A stretch of DNA of 64,000 nucleotides from Ruminococcus sp. XPD3002 (GTDB lineage: Bacteria > Bacillota > Clostridia > Oscillospirales > Ruminococcaceae), in assembly GCA_900119535.1 (NCBI GenBank), contig FPJT01000005.1, positions 1 through 64,000 on the forward strand, in the 5' to 3' direction. The position numbers and the translations under genes are program-made. This document shows, piece by piece, positions 45,858-54,670 of the stretch. The stretch's first letter is position 1. Each line of letters starts with the position of its first letter. The notes under the pieces are model-generated. The model searched no databases. It was not told the DNA's origin and was given only the letters and a program-made list of their open reading frames with translations.

Positions 45858-46067
45858 TCAGCCTTCGTCAGACGGTTCGTATTTTATAATGTCCTCAACT
45901 TTGCAGTCAAGTATTTGGCACAGGTCGTCTATCAGCTGAGTAGTAACGCCCTGATCATGTCTAAGACGATGTATGGTACTGCTGCTGATGTTGTGCTTGT
46001 TGATAAGAGTATAGGTGGAAACGCCTTTTTTCTTCATTGTATCCCAAAGCGGTTTGTAAGTTATCAT
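45858..46067 (-). CDS. Small XRE-type regulator
   Basis: A 69-residue HTH protein (YTLINKHNISSSTIHRLRHD, LIDDLCQILDCKVEDIIKYE), like YozG/HTH_26-type regulators common beside recombinases. It reads leftward away from the inverted-repeat recombinase segment at 46187-47572, and would be the first gene reached by the segment's internal promoter if that segment inverted. No strong ribosome site; the start ATG 46067 follows a weak GGTGAT. Confidence 0.75.
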   Translation of the reverse strand: MITYKPLWDTMKKKGVSTYTLINKHNISSSTIHRLRHDQGVTTQLIDDLCQILDCKVEDIIKYEPSDEG

Positions 46068-46218
46068 AAAAATATCACCAATACTATTATAATTTATGCT
46101 CGACTACTTGAAAATAGTCGTATTTTAGACTATAATAGTATATGGTCATATTTATGAGCATATCAAAGCTGTGATATAATAAAAATGCCGCAAATTTCTA
46201 CACTTACTGTCACAGGCA

Positions 46219-47364
46219 TCATAGATTAAGGATTATAGGCACATTATGGGTATTATCTGACGATATTTCTGACGGCGAATACACTTTTGATTCAAGCAGT
46301 GCCATACACGCTATCTTCCGCTCCATAGAAGTATGAACATATCGATTCAGCGTAGTTTCAACGCTTGCGTGACCGAGTATTTCGGAAAGCGTCTTCACAT
46401 CGAACCCGGCTTGCAGGCAGTTAGTGGCAAATGCGTGGCGGAGGCTATGGTAGCTGACTGACGGCAAATCAGCTTTTTTCAGAATGGATTTGAAGCGCCG
46501 CTGCAATGTGCGAGGCTCAATAATATGTTCAGAGCCGGAGAGAATATAACAATTTTCATTGCTGCGGGAATCCCGCAGCAGTTTTATAAGAAATTTTGGT
46601 ATAGGGATAGATCGCCGTGAAGTGCGGCTTTTCGGCGTATCAGCTATAAGTCGAGTTTCGTGTGTGCTGTTACGTATCCGCTGCACTGTACGTCTGACGG
46701 TTAAAATGCTCTTTTCAAAGTCTATATCTCTCCACATCAGACCACAGACCTCACCGACACGAAGTCCTGTATAAAGGCTCAGGAGCACGCAAAGCGAAGT
46801 CGTACACGGATTTCTTTGGAGATATCTGCACAGGTGCAACTGTTGATTTCGTGTAAGGAGTACAGCTTCACTTCTGTGCACCTTTGGGAGTTCAACATCT
46901 GCCAGTATATTGCGAAATCCATGAATCTTAGCGGTATACTTAGCCATAGACTTAAAGACAATTACAATGTCGGAAACATATTTTGCTGATAACCCCGAAT
47001 CCAGCTTTTCTTGAATGAAGTTATTAAGCATTTGCACCGTCAGCATATCATACCGTATACCGCCAAACACAGGAAGAATATGCTTCTCAACTTTCATCAG
47101 ATAATTGGCAAAGGTAGATGTCTTCACACGGAGCTTTATCGCCAACATCCACTCGGAGAAAAGCTCTTTTACCGTCATCTGACAAGTAACAGGAGGAGCT
47201 GGAGGTCTTGTTTTCAATGGAGCAAGTTTATCTCTAACTTCCGTATAGGAGTGACCGTATACAGAGCAATATTTAGCCTTCCCGCTTTCATCGTATCCCG
47301 ACTTATATCGCCCCTCCCAGCGTCCGTCCTTGCGGTGATAAATATTTTCTCCTCTCCGTGCCAT
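46219..47364 (-). CDS. Tyrosine site-specific recombinase
   Basis: A 381-residue integrase. An N-terminal AP2-like arm (GRWEGRYKSGYDESGKAKYC) is followed by a SAM-like core-binding domain (about 60-160) and the catalytic domain with all key residues: R in TGLRVGEVCGL, K before SRTSRRSIPI, HxxR in SYHSLRHAFATN, H in LGHASVETT and the Tyr nucleophile in LNRYVH. It is therefore likely active. It lies within perfect 16-bp inverted repeats and not beside a typical att site, so inversion of its own segment is the favoured role; integration of a lost element is the alternative. ATG 47364 has GGAG-like GAAGGAGAAG upstream. Confidence 0.92.
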   Translation of the reverse strand: MARRGENIYHRKDGRWEGRYKSGYDESGKAKYCSVYGHSYTEVRDKLAPLKTRPPAPPVTCQMTVKELFSEWMLAIKLRVKTSTFANYLMKVEKHILPVFGGIRYDMLTVQMLNNFIQEKLDSGLSAKYVSDIVIVFKSMAKYTAKIHGFRNILADVELPKVHRSEAVLLTRNQQLHLCRYLQRNPCTTSLCVLLSLYTGLRVGEVCGLMWRDIDFEKSILTVRRTVQRIRNSTHETRLIADTPKSRTSRRSIPIPKFLIKLLRDSRSNENCYILSGSEHIIEPRTLQRRFKSILKKADLPSVSYHSLRHAFATNCLQAGFDVKTLSEILGHASVETTLNRYVHTSMERKIACMALLESKVYSPSEISSDNTHNVPIILNL

Positions 47365-47491
47365 GCTTCTCCTTCTTCCTTGACCAAAATCCTGACGATA
47401 AATGAGCAGTAAATATATACAAAACGAGTCTTTGAGCCTTGTGTAATCTGCTGATTTTATAATAACGATTGTTAAAATTTATCATATTCAA

Positions 47492-47520
47492 TTGAAATTA
47501 ACGCAAAATTGTGGTAAAAT
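47492..47520 (+). promoter_or_regulatory. Outward promoter inside the inverted-repeat segment
   Basis: TTGAAA (47492-47497), 17-base spacer, TAAAAT (47515-47520) with TGG just before it (extended -10). It points through the right inverted repeat to the AAA gene at 47629. Flipping the segment would turn it away. Confidence 0.7.
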
Positions 47521-47628
47521 ATAACATACAAAGTATATATTGAGTCCGCCGTAAATTGTAGAAATTTGCGGCAGCTTTAAAACAATTATAACATTTTTGC
47601 AGTGTTATGTCATCAAAGGAGGATAAAA

Positions 47629-49107
47629 ATGAAAATAGATAAAGAGCTGAGTTCTTATGTTGATTCTGGCTTCCCAATAATATACATCAATTCTTTCGAG
47701 GAGACAAAAGTTGATGGTATCATCTCATCAGTAATGGGCGGAAGAAAAGGCTATGAGTGGAATGGTGCAGACGGATTTTGTGAATTCAAAACAAAGCAGA
47801 GCATGATTGCTGATAAGGGACTTGCAGAAACATTAAAACTACTATGTGCTGATAATGAGCTGGAACGCAAATTTTTAGTATTAAAAGATGCTCACCTTTA
47901 CTTTGATGATCCAACTGTTATAAATTGCTTAAAAGCAATAGCTATAAAAATATCAAATGGACTTGATGCAGCTGTTATAATAGTTTCATCTATATTAAAA
48001 TTCCCCAAAGAACTCGAAAAGTTTATTACAATACTTGAAATGGATTATCCTGATCAAAATGAAATTAAGGAGCAGATAATTGCGTTTGCCAAGGAGCAGG
48101 AAGTGTCCATAGCAGATGCTCTCCTTGAAGAAATGTCAATGGCATTTAAAGGACTCACAGAATTTGAGATAGATAATCTTTTGGCTGCTGCTCTTGCAGA
48201 TGATGGTATGTTCACTCGCAGCGACTTGAAGCTTATCTTCGATCAGAAGCAGCAGATGATAATGAAATCAGGTATCCTCGAAATGATACCACTGAAAGAA
48301 CGTCCGGAAGATATAGGCGGACTTGAAAATCTTAAACTTTGGCTTGATAAAAAATCAAAAGTATTTAAGTCGATAAATAAGGCCATTGAGTTCGGAGTGA
48401 ATATGCCAAAAGGAGTTCTTATTGCCGGTGTTCCCGGCTGTGGCAAATCTCTCTGCGCAAAGGTTACAGCTCAGATGTTTGCAGTACCGCTGCTTCGTCT
48501 CGATATGGGAAAGATCATGGGCAAGTATGTTGGTGAATCTGAGGAGAATATGCGTAAGGCAATAACTCTTGCTGAGGCCATATCACCTTGTATACTCTGG
48601 ATAGATGAGCTTGAAAAGGCGTTTGCAGGCGTCAACGGTACTGGAAATGAAGTCACAGTTCGTTTGTTTGGTACTTTCCTGACATGGATGCAGGAGAAAA
48701 CCAGCTCCACTTTCGTTGTGGCAACTGCAAACGATATAACCAAACTGCCGCCGGAGCTTATGCGTAAAGGAAGATTCGATGAAATATTCTATGTTGGTCT
48801 TCCAAATCCTGATGAGCGCAAGAAGATATTTGAGATACATATCAAAAAACGCCGTAGGAATGACTTGTCATCAATTGACATAAGTAGTCTGGTATCAAAA
48901 ACAGAGGGATACAGCGGAGCTGACGTTGAGGGTGTAGTCATTGATGCAGTCGAAAACGCCTTCGTGGACGGCAGCAGTGCTCTTACAACAGAGCATATCC
49001 AACGGGCTATCGAAAACACGCATTCGCTTTCAGAGATAATGAAGGAGTCGCTTACTAACCTCTCAAAGGAATACGAAAACAGACATTTCAAGAGTGCTTC
49101 TAAATAA
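47629..49107 (+). CDS. Ycf46-like AAA ATPase
   Basis: A 492-residue protein; ATG 47629 follows AAAGGAGG. Residues 1-220 are the N-terminal region seen in Ycf46-type ATPases (IIYINSFEETKVDGII, KFLVLKDAHLYFDDP). The AAA module has Walker A GVPGCGKS (about 267), Walker B LWIDELEKAF (about 325), sensor VVATANDI, and the arginine finger in MRKGRFDEIFYV. Ycf46 proteins are FtsH-type remodelling ATPases without the protease. It heads a rightward cluster of LRR, Sel1 and other genes and is probably their motor or chaperone. Expression probably depends on the promoter inside the invertible segment. Confidence 0.85.
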   Translation: MKIDKELSSYVDSGFPIIYINSFEETKVDGIISSVMGGRKGYEWNGADGFCEFKTKQSMIADKGLAETLKLLCADNELERKFLVLKDAHLYFDDPTVINCLKAIAIKISNGLDAAVIIVSSILKFPKELEKFITILEMDYPDQNEIKEQIIAFAKEQEVSIADALLEEMSMAFKGLTEFEIDNLLAAALADDGMFTRSDLKLIFDQKQQMIMKSGILEMIPLKERPEDIGGLENLKLWLDKKSKVFKSINKAIEFGVNMPKGVLIAGVPGCGKSLCAKVTAQMFAVPLLRLDMGKIMGKYVGESEENMRKAITLAEAISPCILWIDELEKAFAGVNGTGNEVTVRLFGTFLTWMQEKTSSTFVVATANDITKLPPELMRKGRFDEIFYVGLPNPDERKKIFEIHIKKRRRNDLSSIDISSLVSKTEGYSGADVEGVVIDAVENAFVDGSSALTTEHIQRAIENTHSLSEIMKESLTNLSKEYENRHFKSASK

Positions 49108-49175
49108 AAGAATCAATGCGATACTCCGGCAGGCGCCGGAGTATCAGTAGCATTATATAGTAAGGAGTGTCTATT

Positions 49176-50072
49176 ATGGTAAAAAAAATCAGATTTCCAT
49201 TAAAGATGAAAAACGGAACAGATGTCCGTACACTGGACGAACTCAAGGAAAACTTTGATCTTGAATCAGTTCTTGGATATTTCACAGATGGTAGGCTCGC
49301 CACATGGCTTTCCGATCGTTATTATGATGAAAAGGCTGAGGCTGTAGCTGCTTTGTCGGCAGATATGCCAGACCTAAATGCAAAGCTCTGCGAGATACTT
49401 GAAGTTGAGTACGAAGCAGAGGCTGACGAAACAGATGTGGAGCTCATCGCAATGCGCAGAGAAAAATTTCAGATAATCAGCGGTGTTACCGATAATAGAG
49501 AAATACTCGATAATATTGATCGTGTAGCTATGGATCAGGACGAGCTGTTTGACATTCTTGATGAATCACCTGAGAAAGTTTATCTGTATGGTGATAAGTT
49601 TGAGATCCCGTTTGGAAAGGAAAATATCAGTTATATTGGCATTAATAAGCCTTTGGTCATTATAGATAAAAGTAAATATTCTGAGGATTTTGAGGAAAAT
49701 GGCATATCATTCAGAAATGTGGAATTTGAAGAAGGTGCTTTTCAAACTCGTTATCTTACCCCTGTCGGTGAATATGAAATCGAAGACGGGGTTCTCTATA
49801 AAGGTAAGCCAGATTCAAATGGAGTTTGTGTTATCCCCTATGGTGTTGAAAGAATTGAAGATAATGCCTTTGAAGAGTGTGTGGAACTAATAAAAATCTT
49901 TGTTCCAGATAGTGTTAAAAGGATTGGAAGCTATGCATTTGCTTACTGCAAAAACCTAATAGATGTAACTATCTCAAACAGTATTACACATATTGATCAC
50001 GCTGCATTTTGTGAATGTGAAAGTTTGACTAATGTTTATGTCAAAGATAATGTTATAAAAGTTACTGATTAA
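49176..50072 (+). CDS. LRR (BspA-type) protein with shared N-terminal domain
   Basis: A 298-residue protein; ATG 49176 follows AAGGAGTG. Residues 1-130 form a domain shared with the protein at 50788: IRFPLKMKNG...VRTLDEL, ENFDLESVLGYFTDGRLATW, LSDRYYDEKAEAV. Residues about 215-295 are three LRR_5 repeats (IPYGVERIEDNAFEECVEL). The repeat array is cut short, and the next gene consists of the same kind of repeats, so the two may be one gene split by a stop at 50070-50072. The shared domain probably links different repeat arrays to one partner, perhaps the AAA ATPase. No export signal. Confidence 0.7.
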   Translation: MVKKIRFPLKMKNGTDVRTLDELKENFDLESVLGYFTDGRLATWLSDRYYDEKAEAVAALSADMPDLNAKLCEILEVEYEAEADETDVELIAMRREKFQIISGVTDNREILDNIDRVAMDQDELFDILDESPEKVYLYGDKFEIPFGKENISYIGINKPLVIIDKSKYSEDFEENGISFRNVEFEEGAFQTRYLTPVGEYEIEDGVLYKGKPDSNGVCVIPYGVERIEDNAFEECVELIKIFVPDSVKRIGSYAFAYCKNLIDVTISNSITHIDHAAFCECESLTNVYVKDNVIKVTD

Positions 50073-50105
50073 CTAATAAACGAATGATTTAGGAAGGTGA
50101 TTATA

Positions 50106-50750
50106 ATGCCGAGACTAATAGAAAGACCTATTATTGAACACGATGCTTTTCGAGGCTGTGGAAGCTTGAAAAATGTCACTATTCCAAATAGTATTAAAAT
50201 TATTAAAGAATATGCATTTGAAGGCTGTGTAGGATTAACCAAAATAACAATTCCAGAAAGTGTTACACACATTGGATGGCATGCATTTGAAGGCTGTAAG
50301 AGTTTGGCTGACATAACACTTACTGAAAATATTGTGATTATCGGAAATGAAGCATTTAAAGAATGTACAAGCTTAACTGATATAACAATTCCCAAAAATG
50401 TTGGAGAGATTGGAGAGGACGCTTTTTCAGGATGTTCTTCTTTAAAGAGCGTTATAATTCAAGAGGGTGTTGAACGTATTGGAAATCTCGCATTTTCTGA
50501 TTGTACAAATCTTTCAAAAGTCGTTATTCCTGAAAGTGTTACAGAGATAGGTTATTTTGCATTTAGCGGATGCGATAATTTAACCGATATAACATTACCA
50601 GATCATTTCAGCGAACATGATTTGAATCGTCCTTCGCCTCAATGGTCGACTGTTTCGTCTTACCGTCTAAACAAAGCATCAGAAGTTTTTAGAGAGTTGG
50701 GTTTGGGGCAAAAAAAGTCTCTTTTTGACAAATTCAAGGGATTATTCTGA
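50106..50750 (+). CDS. LRR (BspA-type) repeat protein
   Basis: A 214-residue protein starting at ATG 50106 behind AGGAAGGTG. It is almost only LRR_5 repeats of 23 residues (IPESVTHIGWHAFEGCKSL, IPKNVGEIGEDAFSGCSSL) with a short C-terminal tail (KSLFDKFKGLF). It lacks the N-terminal domain of its neighbour. It could have arisen from the upstream gene by internal duplication or by splitting. Intracellular, since there is no signal peptide, unlike most BspA-type surface proteins. Confidence 0.7.
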   Translation: MPRLIERPIIEHDAFRGCGSLKNVTIPNSIKIIKEYAFEGCVGLTKITIPESVTHIGWHAFEGCKSLADITLTENIVIIGNEAFKECTSLTDITIPKNVGEIGEDAFSGCSSLKSVIIQEGVERIGNLAFSDCTNLSKVVIPESVTEIGYFAFSGCDNLTDITLPDHFSEHDLNRPSPQWSTVSSYRLNKASEVFRELGLGQKKSLFDKFKGLF

Positions 50751-50787
50751 GTGTCAAAGGCGTTTAATAAAACAAAAGGTGATTATT

Positions 50788-51906
50788 ATGGCAAGAAAAA
50801 TAAAATTTCCGTTGAAAATGAAAGATGGATACGATGCAAGAAGTATCGAGGAACTTCGAGAGCATTTCGATCTTGAAAGTGTTCTTGGCTATTTTGCCGA
50901 TGGCAGATTACAGACTTGGCTGCGAGACAGATACTTTGATGATGAAGCTCAGCAAGTTAGCGAGCTTGATCCAAATGACTCTGAGCTTGTAACTAAGATA
51001 TGCAGTATTCTTGGAGTTGAAGCTCAGGAACAAGCTGTCAATGTCGATGTTCATGAAATAAACCGATATAACGAAAAAAGAAAGCAGCTTCTCGAAAAAT
51101 ATCCTGAGCCGGAGCTGCTGAACAATATTGATGCTGTTGCTTTTAATGAAGATGATATTATACAGATCATCGAAAAAGGTATAAAAGAGATCTACCTTAT
51201 AGACAACGAATTTGAGTTCCCGTTTGAGATAAGTGATGGGAAGATAGTGAAAAAAGACGGCAGTCCTCTTCCAGCAGATATTGGTATTTCACTATATGAT
51301 TGTAAGTTTATAGGTAAAGGTGCGACATTACATATTGATAGTAGTGCTGGTCCAATGTGTGAGATCTTTCGGCTTGAATTTGAAAATATCAATTTTATTT
51401 TCGCCGATGAAGATTTGGAATTATTTTTCAAAGCACGAATTTTAAAGGATATTGATTCGTCGTTAGAAATTGCCAAAAGTTTATATGCAGGAAAAGAATA
51501 TAAAGATGCTTATGATTATTTTTTGCTCGCAGCTGAACTTGGAAATCCTGTTGCTCAGAGCTTCCTAGGTGATATGTATTATTATGGACAAGGTGTCCAA
51601 GAGGATTACGCAGAAGCAGCCAAGCTGTATCGTAAAGCAGCAGAGCTAGGTAATGCATACGCACAGTACAGTCTTGGTTGGATGTTTGATACCGGAAAAG
51701 GCGTGACAGAAGACTGTGCAGAGGCGATTGAGTGGTATAGAAAATCAGCAGCTCAAGGGTATTCATGTGCACAGTACATTCTTGGTCAGATGTATTATTA
51801 TGGAAGAGGTGTCAAGGAGGATTACGCAGAAGCAGTCAAGTGGTTTCGTAAAGCAGCAGAGCAAGGTGATGTAGATGCACAGAATAGACTTGATGAACTA
51901 TTGTGA
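50788..51906 (+). CDS. Sel1-repeat protein with shared N-terminal domain
   Basis: A 372-residue protein; ATG 50788 follows AAAGGTG. Residues 1-135 repeat the domain of the protein at 49176 (IKFPLKMKDGYDARSIEELR, HFDLESVLGYFADGRLQTWL). A middle beta-type linker follows, then from about 235 three to four Sel1 repeats (VAQSFLGDMYYYGQGVQEDY, AEAAKLYRKAAELG). The same adaptor domain on LRR and Sel1 arrays suggests interchangeable recognition modules. Further Sel1 sequence continues in another frame after the stop, so the gene may have been longer. Confidence 0.75.
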   Translation: MARKIKFPLKMKDGYDARSIEELREHFDLESVLGYFADGRLQTWLRDRYFDDEAQQVSELDPNDSELVTKICSILGVEAQEQAVNVDVHEINRYNEKRKQLLEKYPEPELLNNIDAVAFNEDDIIQIIEKGIKEIYLIDNEFEFPFEISDGKIVKKDGSPLPADIGISLYDCKFIGKGATLHIDSSAGPMCEIFRLEFENINFIFADEDLELFFKARILKDIDSSLEIAKSLYAGKEYKDAYDYFLLAAELGNPVAQSFLGDMYYYGQGVQEDYAEAAKLYRKAAELGNAYAQYSLGWMFDTGKGVTEDCAEAIEWYRKSAAQGYSCAQYILGQMYYYGRGVKEDYAEAVKWFRKAAEQGDVDAQNRLDELL

Positions 51907-52126
51907 TTTAGGGGTAGAAAATGATTATGCAAATGCTGTTGAGTGGTATAAAAAAGCTGCTGAGCAGGGAGATGATTGGGGACAAGCTAATCTTGGTAGG
52001 ATGTTTCAATATGGATATGGTGTTGTTCGCGATAAGTCTCTCGCTATTGCATGGTACAAATTAGCTGCTAAACAAGGAAATGGACTTGCTATACTTCAGC
52101 TAGAACAATGGAATGTGACTATATAA
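51899..52126 (+). pseudogene. Out-of-frame Sel1 repeat remnant
   Basis: Directly after the previous gene, another frame encodes two Sel1 repeats (YANAVEWYKKAAEQGDDWGQ, ANLGRMFQYGYGVVRDKSLA) and ends LQLEQWNVTI. It has no start or ribosome site of its own. It is either the end of the upstream gene shifted out of frame or the tail of a lost paralogue. Confidence 0.65.
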
Positions 52127-52179
52127 ACAAAAGAATATCCTATTTTAGTTCTTAAAGATTATGATTTGGGAGGAGAAAA

Positions 52180-53220
52180 ATGATAAACAAATCAAAACTA
52201 ACAGAGATCCTGCGAGATGCAGTATCTGATTATACGTCTAAAGCAGAAGAGAAAACTCCTGCCGAATGGTTGCAGGGATATTTAGGCGAGAAACTGCCCG
52301 AAAAATCGGTCGATGCAATCAAAAGCATATCTGGCGAGATACTTGGCACTCTCGACCTTATTGAGGCGAAAAAGGCTTCTATGGAAGCAGCTATGGTGAA
52401 TGGTCAATCGGCTGAAACCTGGTTTGCAAATGAAGTTGTAGCGGATAGCAGCTCAAACAGCGAAAAGGCACGAGATCTTGCGGTATTCTTTAATGGAATA
52501 AATAAGGCGAACGCCGAGTATGAAAATGTGATCGATATTGAGGAAACAAGCGTTGAAGAGATCGATACACAGGACGCCGAAGAATGGAACGACAACAACT
52601 GGAACAACTTCAAGCTGAAAGACACAGCCAAAGAAACAGTAGGTGAAATTGTTAAAACCGGCTTCAGAGAGATTGCTGCTGATGTTTATATGAAAGCCTC
52701 TGAAGAAGGTATAGGAGCAGTAATCAGCGACAAGGAATTTATTATAGATACGGTGATAGATGTTGCTGGTAACGGCGTAAAGGCTGCTGTTTCTGCCGGA
52801 CTTGTTATTGCAGAGGAATCCGGGATTATCCCTCCTACAACTTTCGGAGCACTTGCTACAATTGCACACAAAGCCGTTGAAGAAGCAAGGGTGTTTAAAG
52901 AAGTAATCAAAGGAAAAACTACCATAATTCAGGCATTGTCAAAGATCAAAAATACAGTTGTATCTACCGCTGCTGCGGTATGGGAGCAGAATAAAAAAGT
53001 CATCAAGGAGGAAGTGGTTGAAAGCGTTGGGTACATCTTCGGAGTTAAAGGGGCTGTAATTGCCGGTGCAATAAATGGACTATTTACCAAAACAGAAGAC
53101 GAGCCAAAATTAAAAACCGTTTTAAAATCAGTAGCTAACTCCGTAAAAGGATTTATGACTAAAAAGATTCATCTGCCGTTCTTCAACAAGAATAAAAACA
53201 AACAGTTGGAAATGAATTAA
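52180..53220 (+). CDS. Hypothetical helical protein
   Basis: A 346-residue protein; ATG 52180 follows GGGAGG. An N-terminal helical part (EILRDAVSDYTSKAEE, TPAEWLQGYLGEKLPEKSVD) leads to an acidic linker (EETSVEEIDTQDAEEWNDNN) and an Ala/Val-rich half with hydrophobic stretches (AAVSAGLVIAEESGIIPPTT, VGYIFGVKGAVIAGAINGLF) that may touch a membrane. The C-terminus is basic. No family recognised. It lies in the same run of genes as the AAA/LRR/Sel1 proteins and before a Cys-rich small protein. Confidence 0.65.
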   Translation: MINKSKLTEILRDAVSDYTSKAEEKTPAEWLQGYLGEKLPEKSVDAIKSISGEILGTLDLIEAKKASMEAAMVNGQSAETWFANEVVADSSSNSEKARDLAVFFNGINKANAEYENVIDIEETSVEEIDTQDAEEWNDNNWNNFKLKDTAKETVGEIVKTGFREIAADVYMKASEEGIGAVISDKEFIIDTVIDVAGNGVKAAVSAGLVIAEESGIIPPTTFGALATIAHKAVEEARVFKEVIKGKTTIIQALSKIKNTVVSTAAAVWEQNKKVIKEEVVESVGYIFGVKGAVIAGAINGLFTKTEDEPKLKTVLKSVANSVKGFMTKKIHLPFFNKNKNKQLEMN

Positions 53221-53233
53221 AGGAGGGATCCAT

Positions 53234-53455
53234 ATGGCATTTCGAGGAGCAGTCGGTATAATAACATCTTTTCCAAATCATAATGAAAAACATTGCGTTG
53301 GATGTGAACACTGGAAAGGCGAACGTGATATCACATATGGTGGAACTGCTGCAACAAGCAAAAACGGTTCTCAGGCTTTCTGTGTAATGAGAAAGAATAA
53401 TACTTTACCCGATTATGGCTGTAATAATTTCAAAAAATGGACTTATCTGAAATAA
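53234..53455 (+). CDS. Small Cys-rich protein, CxxCxHW type
   Basis: A 73-residue protein; ATG 53234 follows GGAGGGATCC. Four conserved Cys: CVGCEHWKG near residue 21, one in QAFCVM and one in YGCNNF. The protein at 55475 has the same order (CLLCKHWNG, HSCF, YTCQYF), so they are paralogues. A small zinc-binding fold is likely. Both lie among macrodomain and VWA genes; function unknown. Confidence 0.7.
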   Translation: MAFRGAVGIITSFPNHNEKHCVGCEHWKGERDITYGGTAATSKNGSQAFCVMRKNNTLPDYGCNNFKKWTYLK

Positions 53456-53530
53456 AACGCAAAAATATCTCTATTGCAATCCGACATCAGCCGTGTTATA
53501 ATATGAAAAAACATAGTTAGGAGCGATATT

Positions 53531-54577
53531 ATGCCGTTGAAGTTTATTCGTGATGATATAACAAAGCTGAAGGTCGATGCAATAGTCAACGCTGCGAATA
53601 CCTTCCTTCTTGGAGGAGGCGGAGTTGACGGCGCAATCCACCGTGCTGCAGGTCCAAAGCTGCTGGATGAATGCAGAAAACTCGGCGGCTGCGAAGTCGG
53701 AAAAGCAAAAATGACCAAGGGCTATAAGCTTCCTGCCGGACACATCATACATACCGTCGGACCTGTCTGGAACGGCGGAAAGAACAATGAGCCTAAGCTG
53801 CTCCGAAGCTGTTATAAAGAGTGCCTTATTATCGCAGCGGAGAACAAGTTTGAAAGTATCGCATTCCCCCTTATATCATCGGGAGCCTATGGATATCCTA
53901 AGGAGCAGGCTTTGAAAATCGCTGTGGACAGTTGTTCGGAGTTTCTAAAGACTCATGATATGGACATAACTATCGTGATCTTCGACCGGGAGTCGTTTGA
54001 TATCGGAAGGAAGAAGCTGAAAGATATCCAGGCGTTTATTGATGATAATTACTATGATGAATCAAGAACCTGGGCGTATACAGCAGCTGCAGGTACTCCC
54101 GGAGATTTAAATGACGTCCTTCGTCCATTCAAAAAGAAGACTTCTAAAAGCAGAAAAACAGCTCATTCAGTTCATTCAGATTTACCTGTTCTTGAATATG
54201 CCTGCTCTGAAAGTCTGGAAGAAAAGCTGAAAATGATAGATGAGAGCTTTACTGAAATGCTTCTCAGAAAGATAGACGAAAAAGGAATGAAAGATGTGGA
54301 TTGCTATAAAAAGGCGAATATCGACCGGAAGTTGTTCTCAAAAATACGCTCAGACAAGGATTATCACCCCAAAAAGGTCACTGCTGTTGCATTCGCTATC
54401 GCCCTTGAACTAGATATTGAAGAAACAAAAGAGATGCTTTTAAAGGCAGGCTTCGGATTGTCAAATTCAAGTAAATTTGATATAATTGTCCGGTATTTTA
54501 TTGAGAGCGGTAATTATAACATCAATGAGATAAATGAAGCTCTGTTCCAGTTTGATCAGGTTCTGATAGGTTCATAA
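53531..54577 (+). CDS. Macrodomain protein with C-terminal helical domain
   Basis: A 348-residue protein; ATG 53531 follows TAGGAG. Residues 1-155 are a macrodomain of the O-acetyl-ADP-ribose deacetylase type: [39 protein letters not shown] and ISSGAYGYP, all ligand-binding loops intact. It can bind or remove ADP-ribose. Residues about 225-348 form a second conserved domain ([39 protein letters not shown]) that looks like an HTH-type helical bundle. A link with the ART-like DUF3990 gene at 20333 is possible in principle but they are 33 kb apart. Confidence 0.88.
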   Translation: MPLKFIRDDITKLKVDAIVNAANTFLLGGGGVDGAIHRAAGPKLLDECRKLGGCEVGKAKMTKGYKLPAGHIIHTVGPVWNGGKNNEPKLLRSCYKECLIIAAENKFESIAFPLISSGAYGYPKEQALKIAVDSCSEFLKTHDMDITIVIFDRESFDIGRKKLKDIQAFIDDNYYDESRTWAYTAAAGTPGDLNDVLRPFKKKTSKSRKTAHSVHSDLPVLEYACSESLEEKLKMIDESFTEMLLRKIDEKGMKDVDCYKKANIDRKLFSKIRSDKDYHPKKVTAVAFAIALELDIEETKEMLLKAGFGLSNSSKFDIIVRYFIESGNYNINEINEALFQFDQVLIGS

Positions 54578-54581
54578 AATG

Positions 54582-54598
54582 TCGCTTTGAAAGCGACC
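54582..54598. terminator. Short hairpin GTCGCTTT/AAAGCGAC
   Basis: Compact hairpin directly after the macrodomain gene; little T-tract, so attenuator or weak terminator. A similar GTCGCC/GGCGAC hairpin lies at 55964-55980. Confidence 0.5.
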
Positions 54599-54670
54599 AC
54601 TTACCTCTTGAAATATGGTATCATATGATCACAGAAGAAAACAGATAGCCAATTTCAAGGAGGAATCATT

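Larger units (their letters stand above)
46187..47572. repeat. Possible invertible segment: 16-bp perfect inverted repeats around recombinase
   Basis: GCCGCAAATTTCTACA (46187-46202) and TGTAGAAATTTGCGGC (47557-47572) are exact inverse copies. They enclose only a tyrosine recombinase gene and an outward promoter (47492-47520). This is the layout of recombinase-driven DNA switches, but a small mobile element with inverted ends is also possible. Confidence 0.7.

Noticed and set aside
46219..47364. Integrase belonging to the half tRNA-Met att site
   Set aside because: It lies 26 kb away, is enclosed by its own inverted repeats, and no matching tRNA sequence is beside it.
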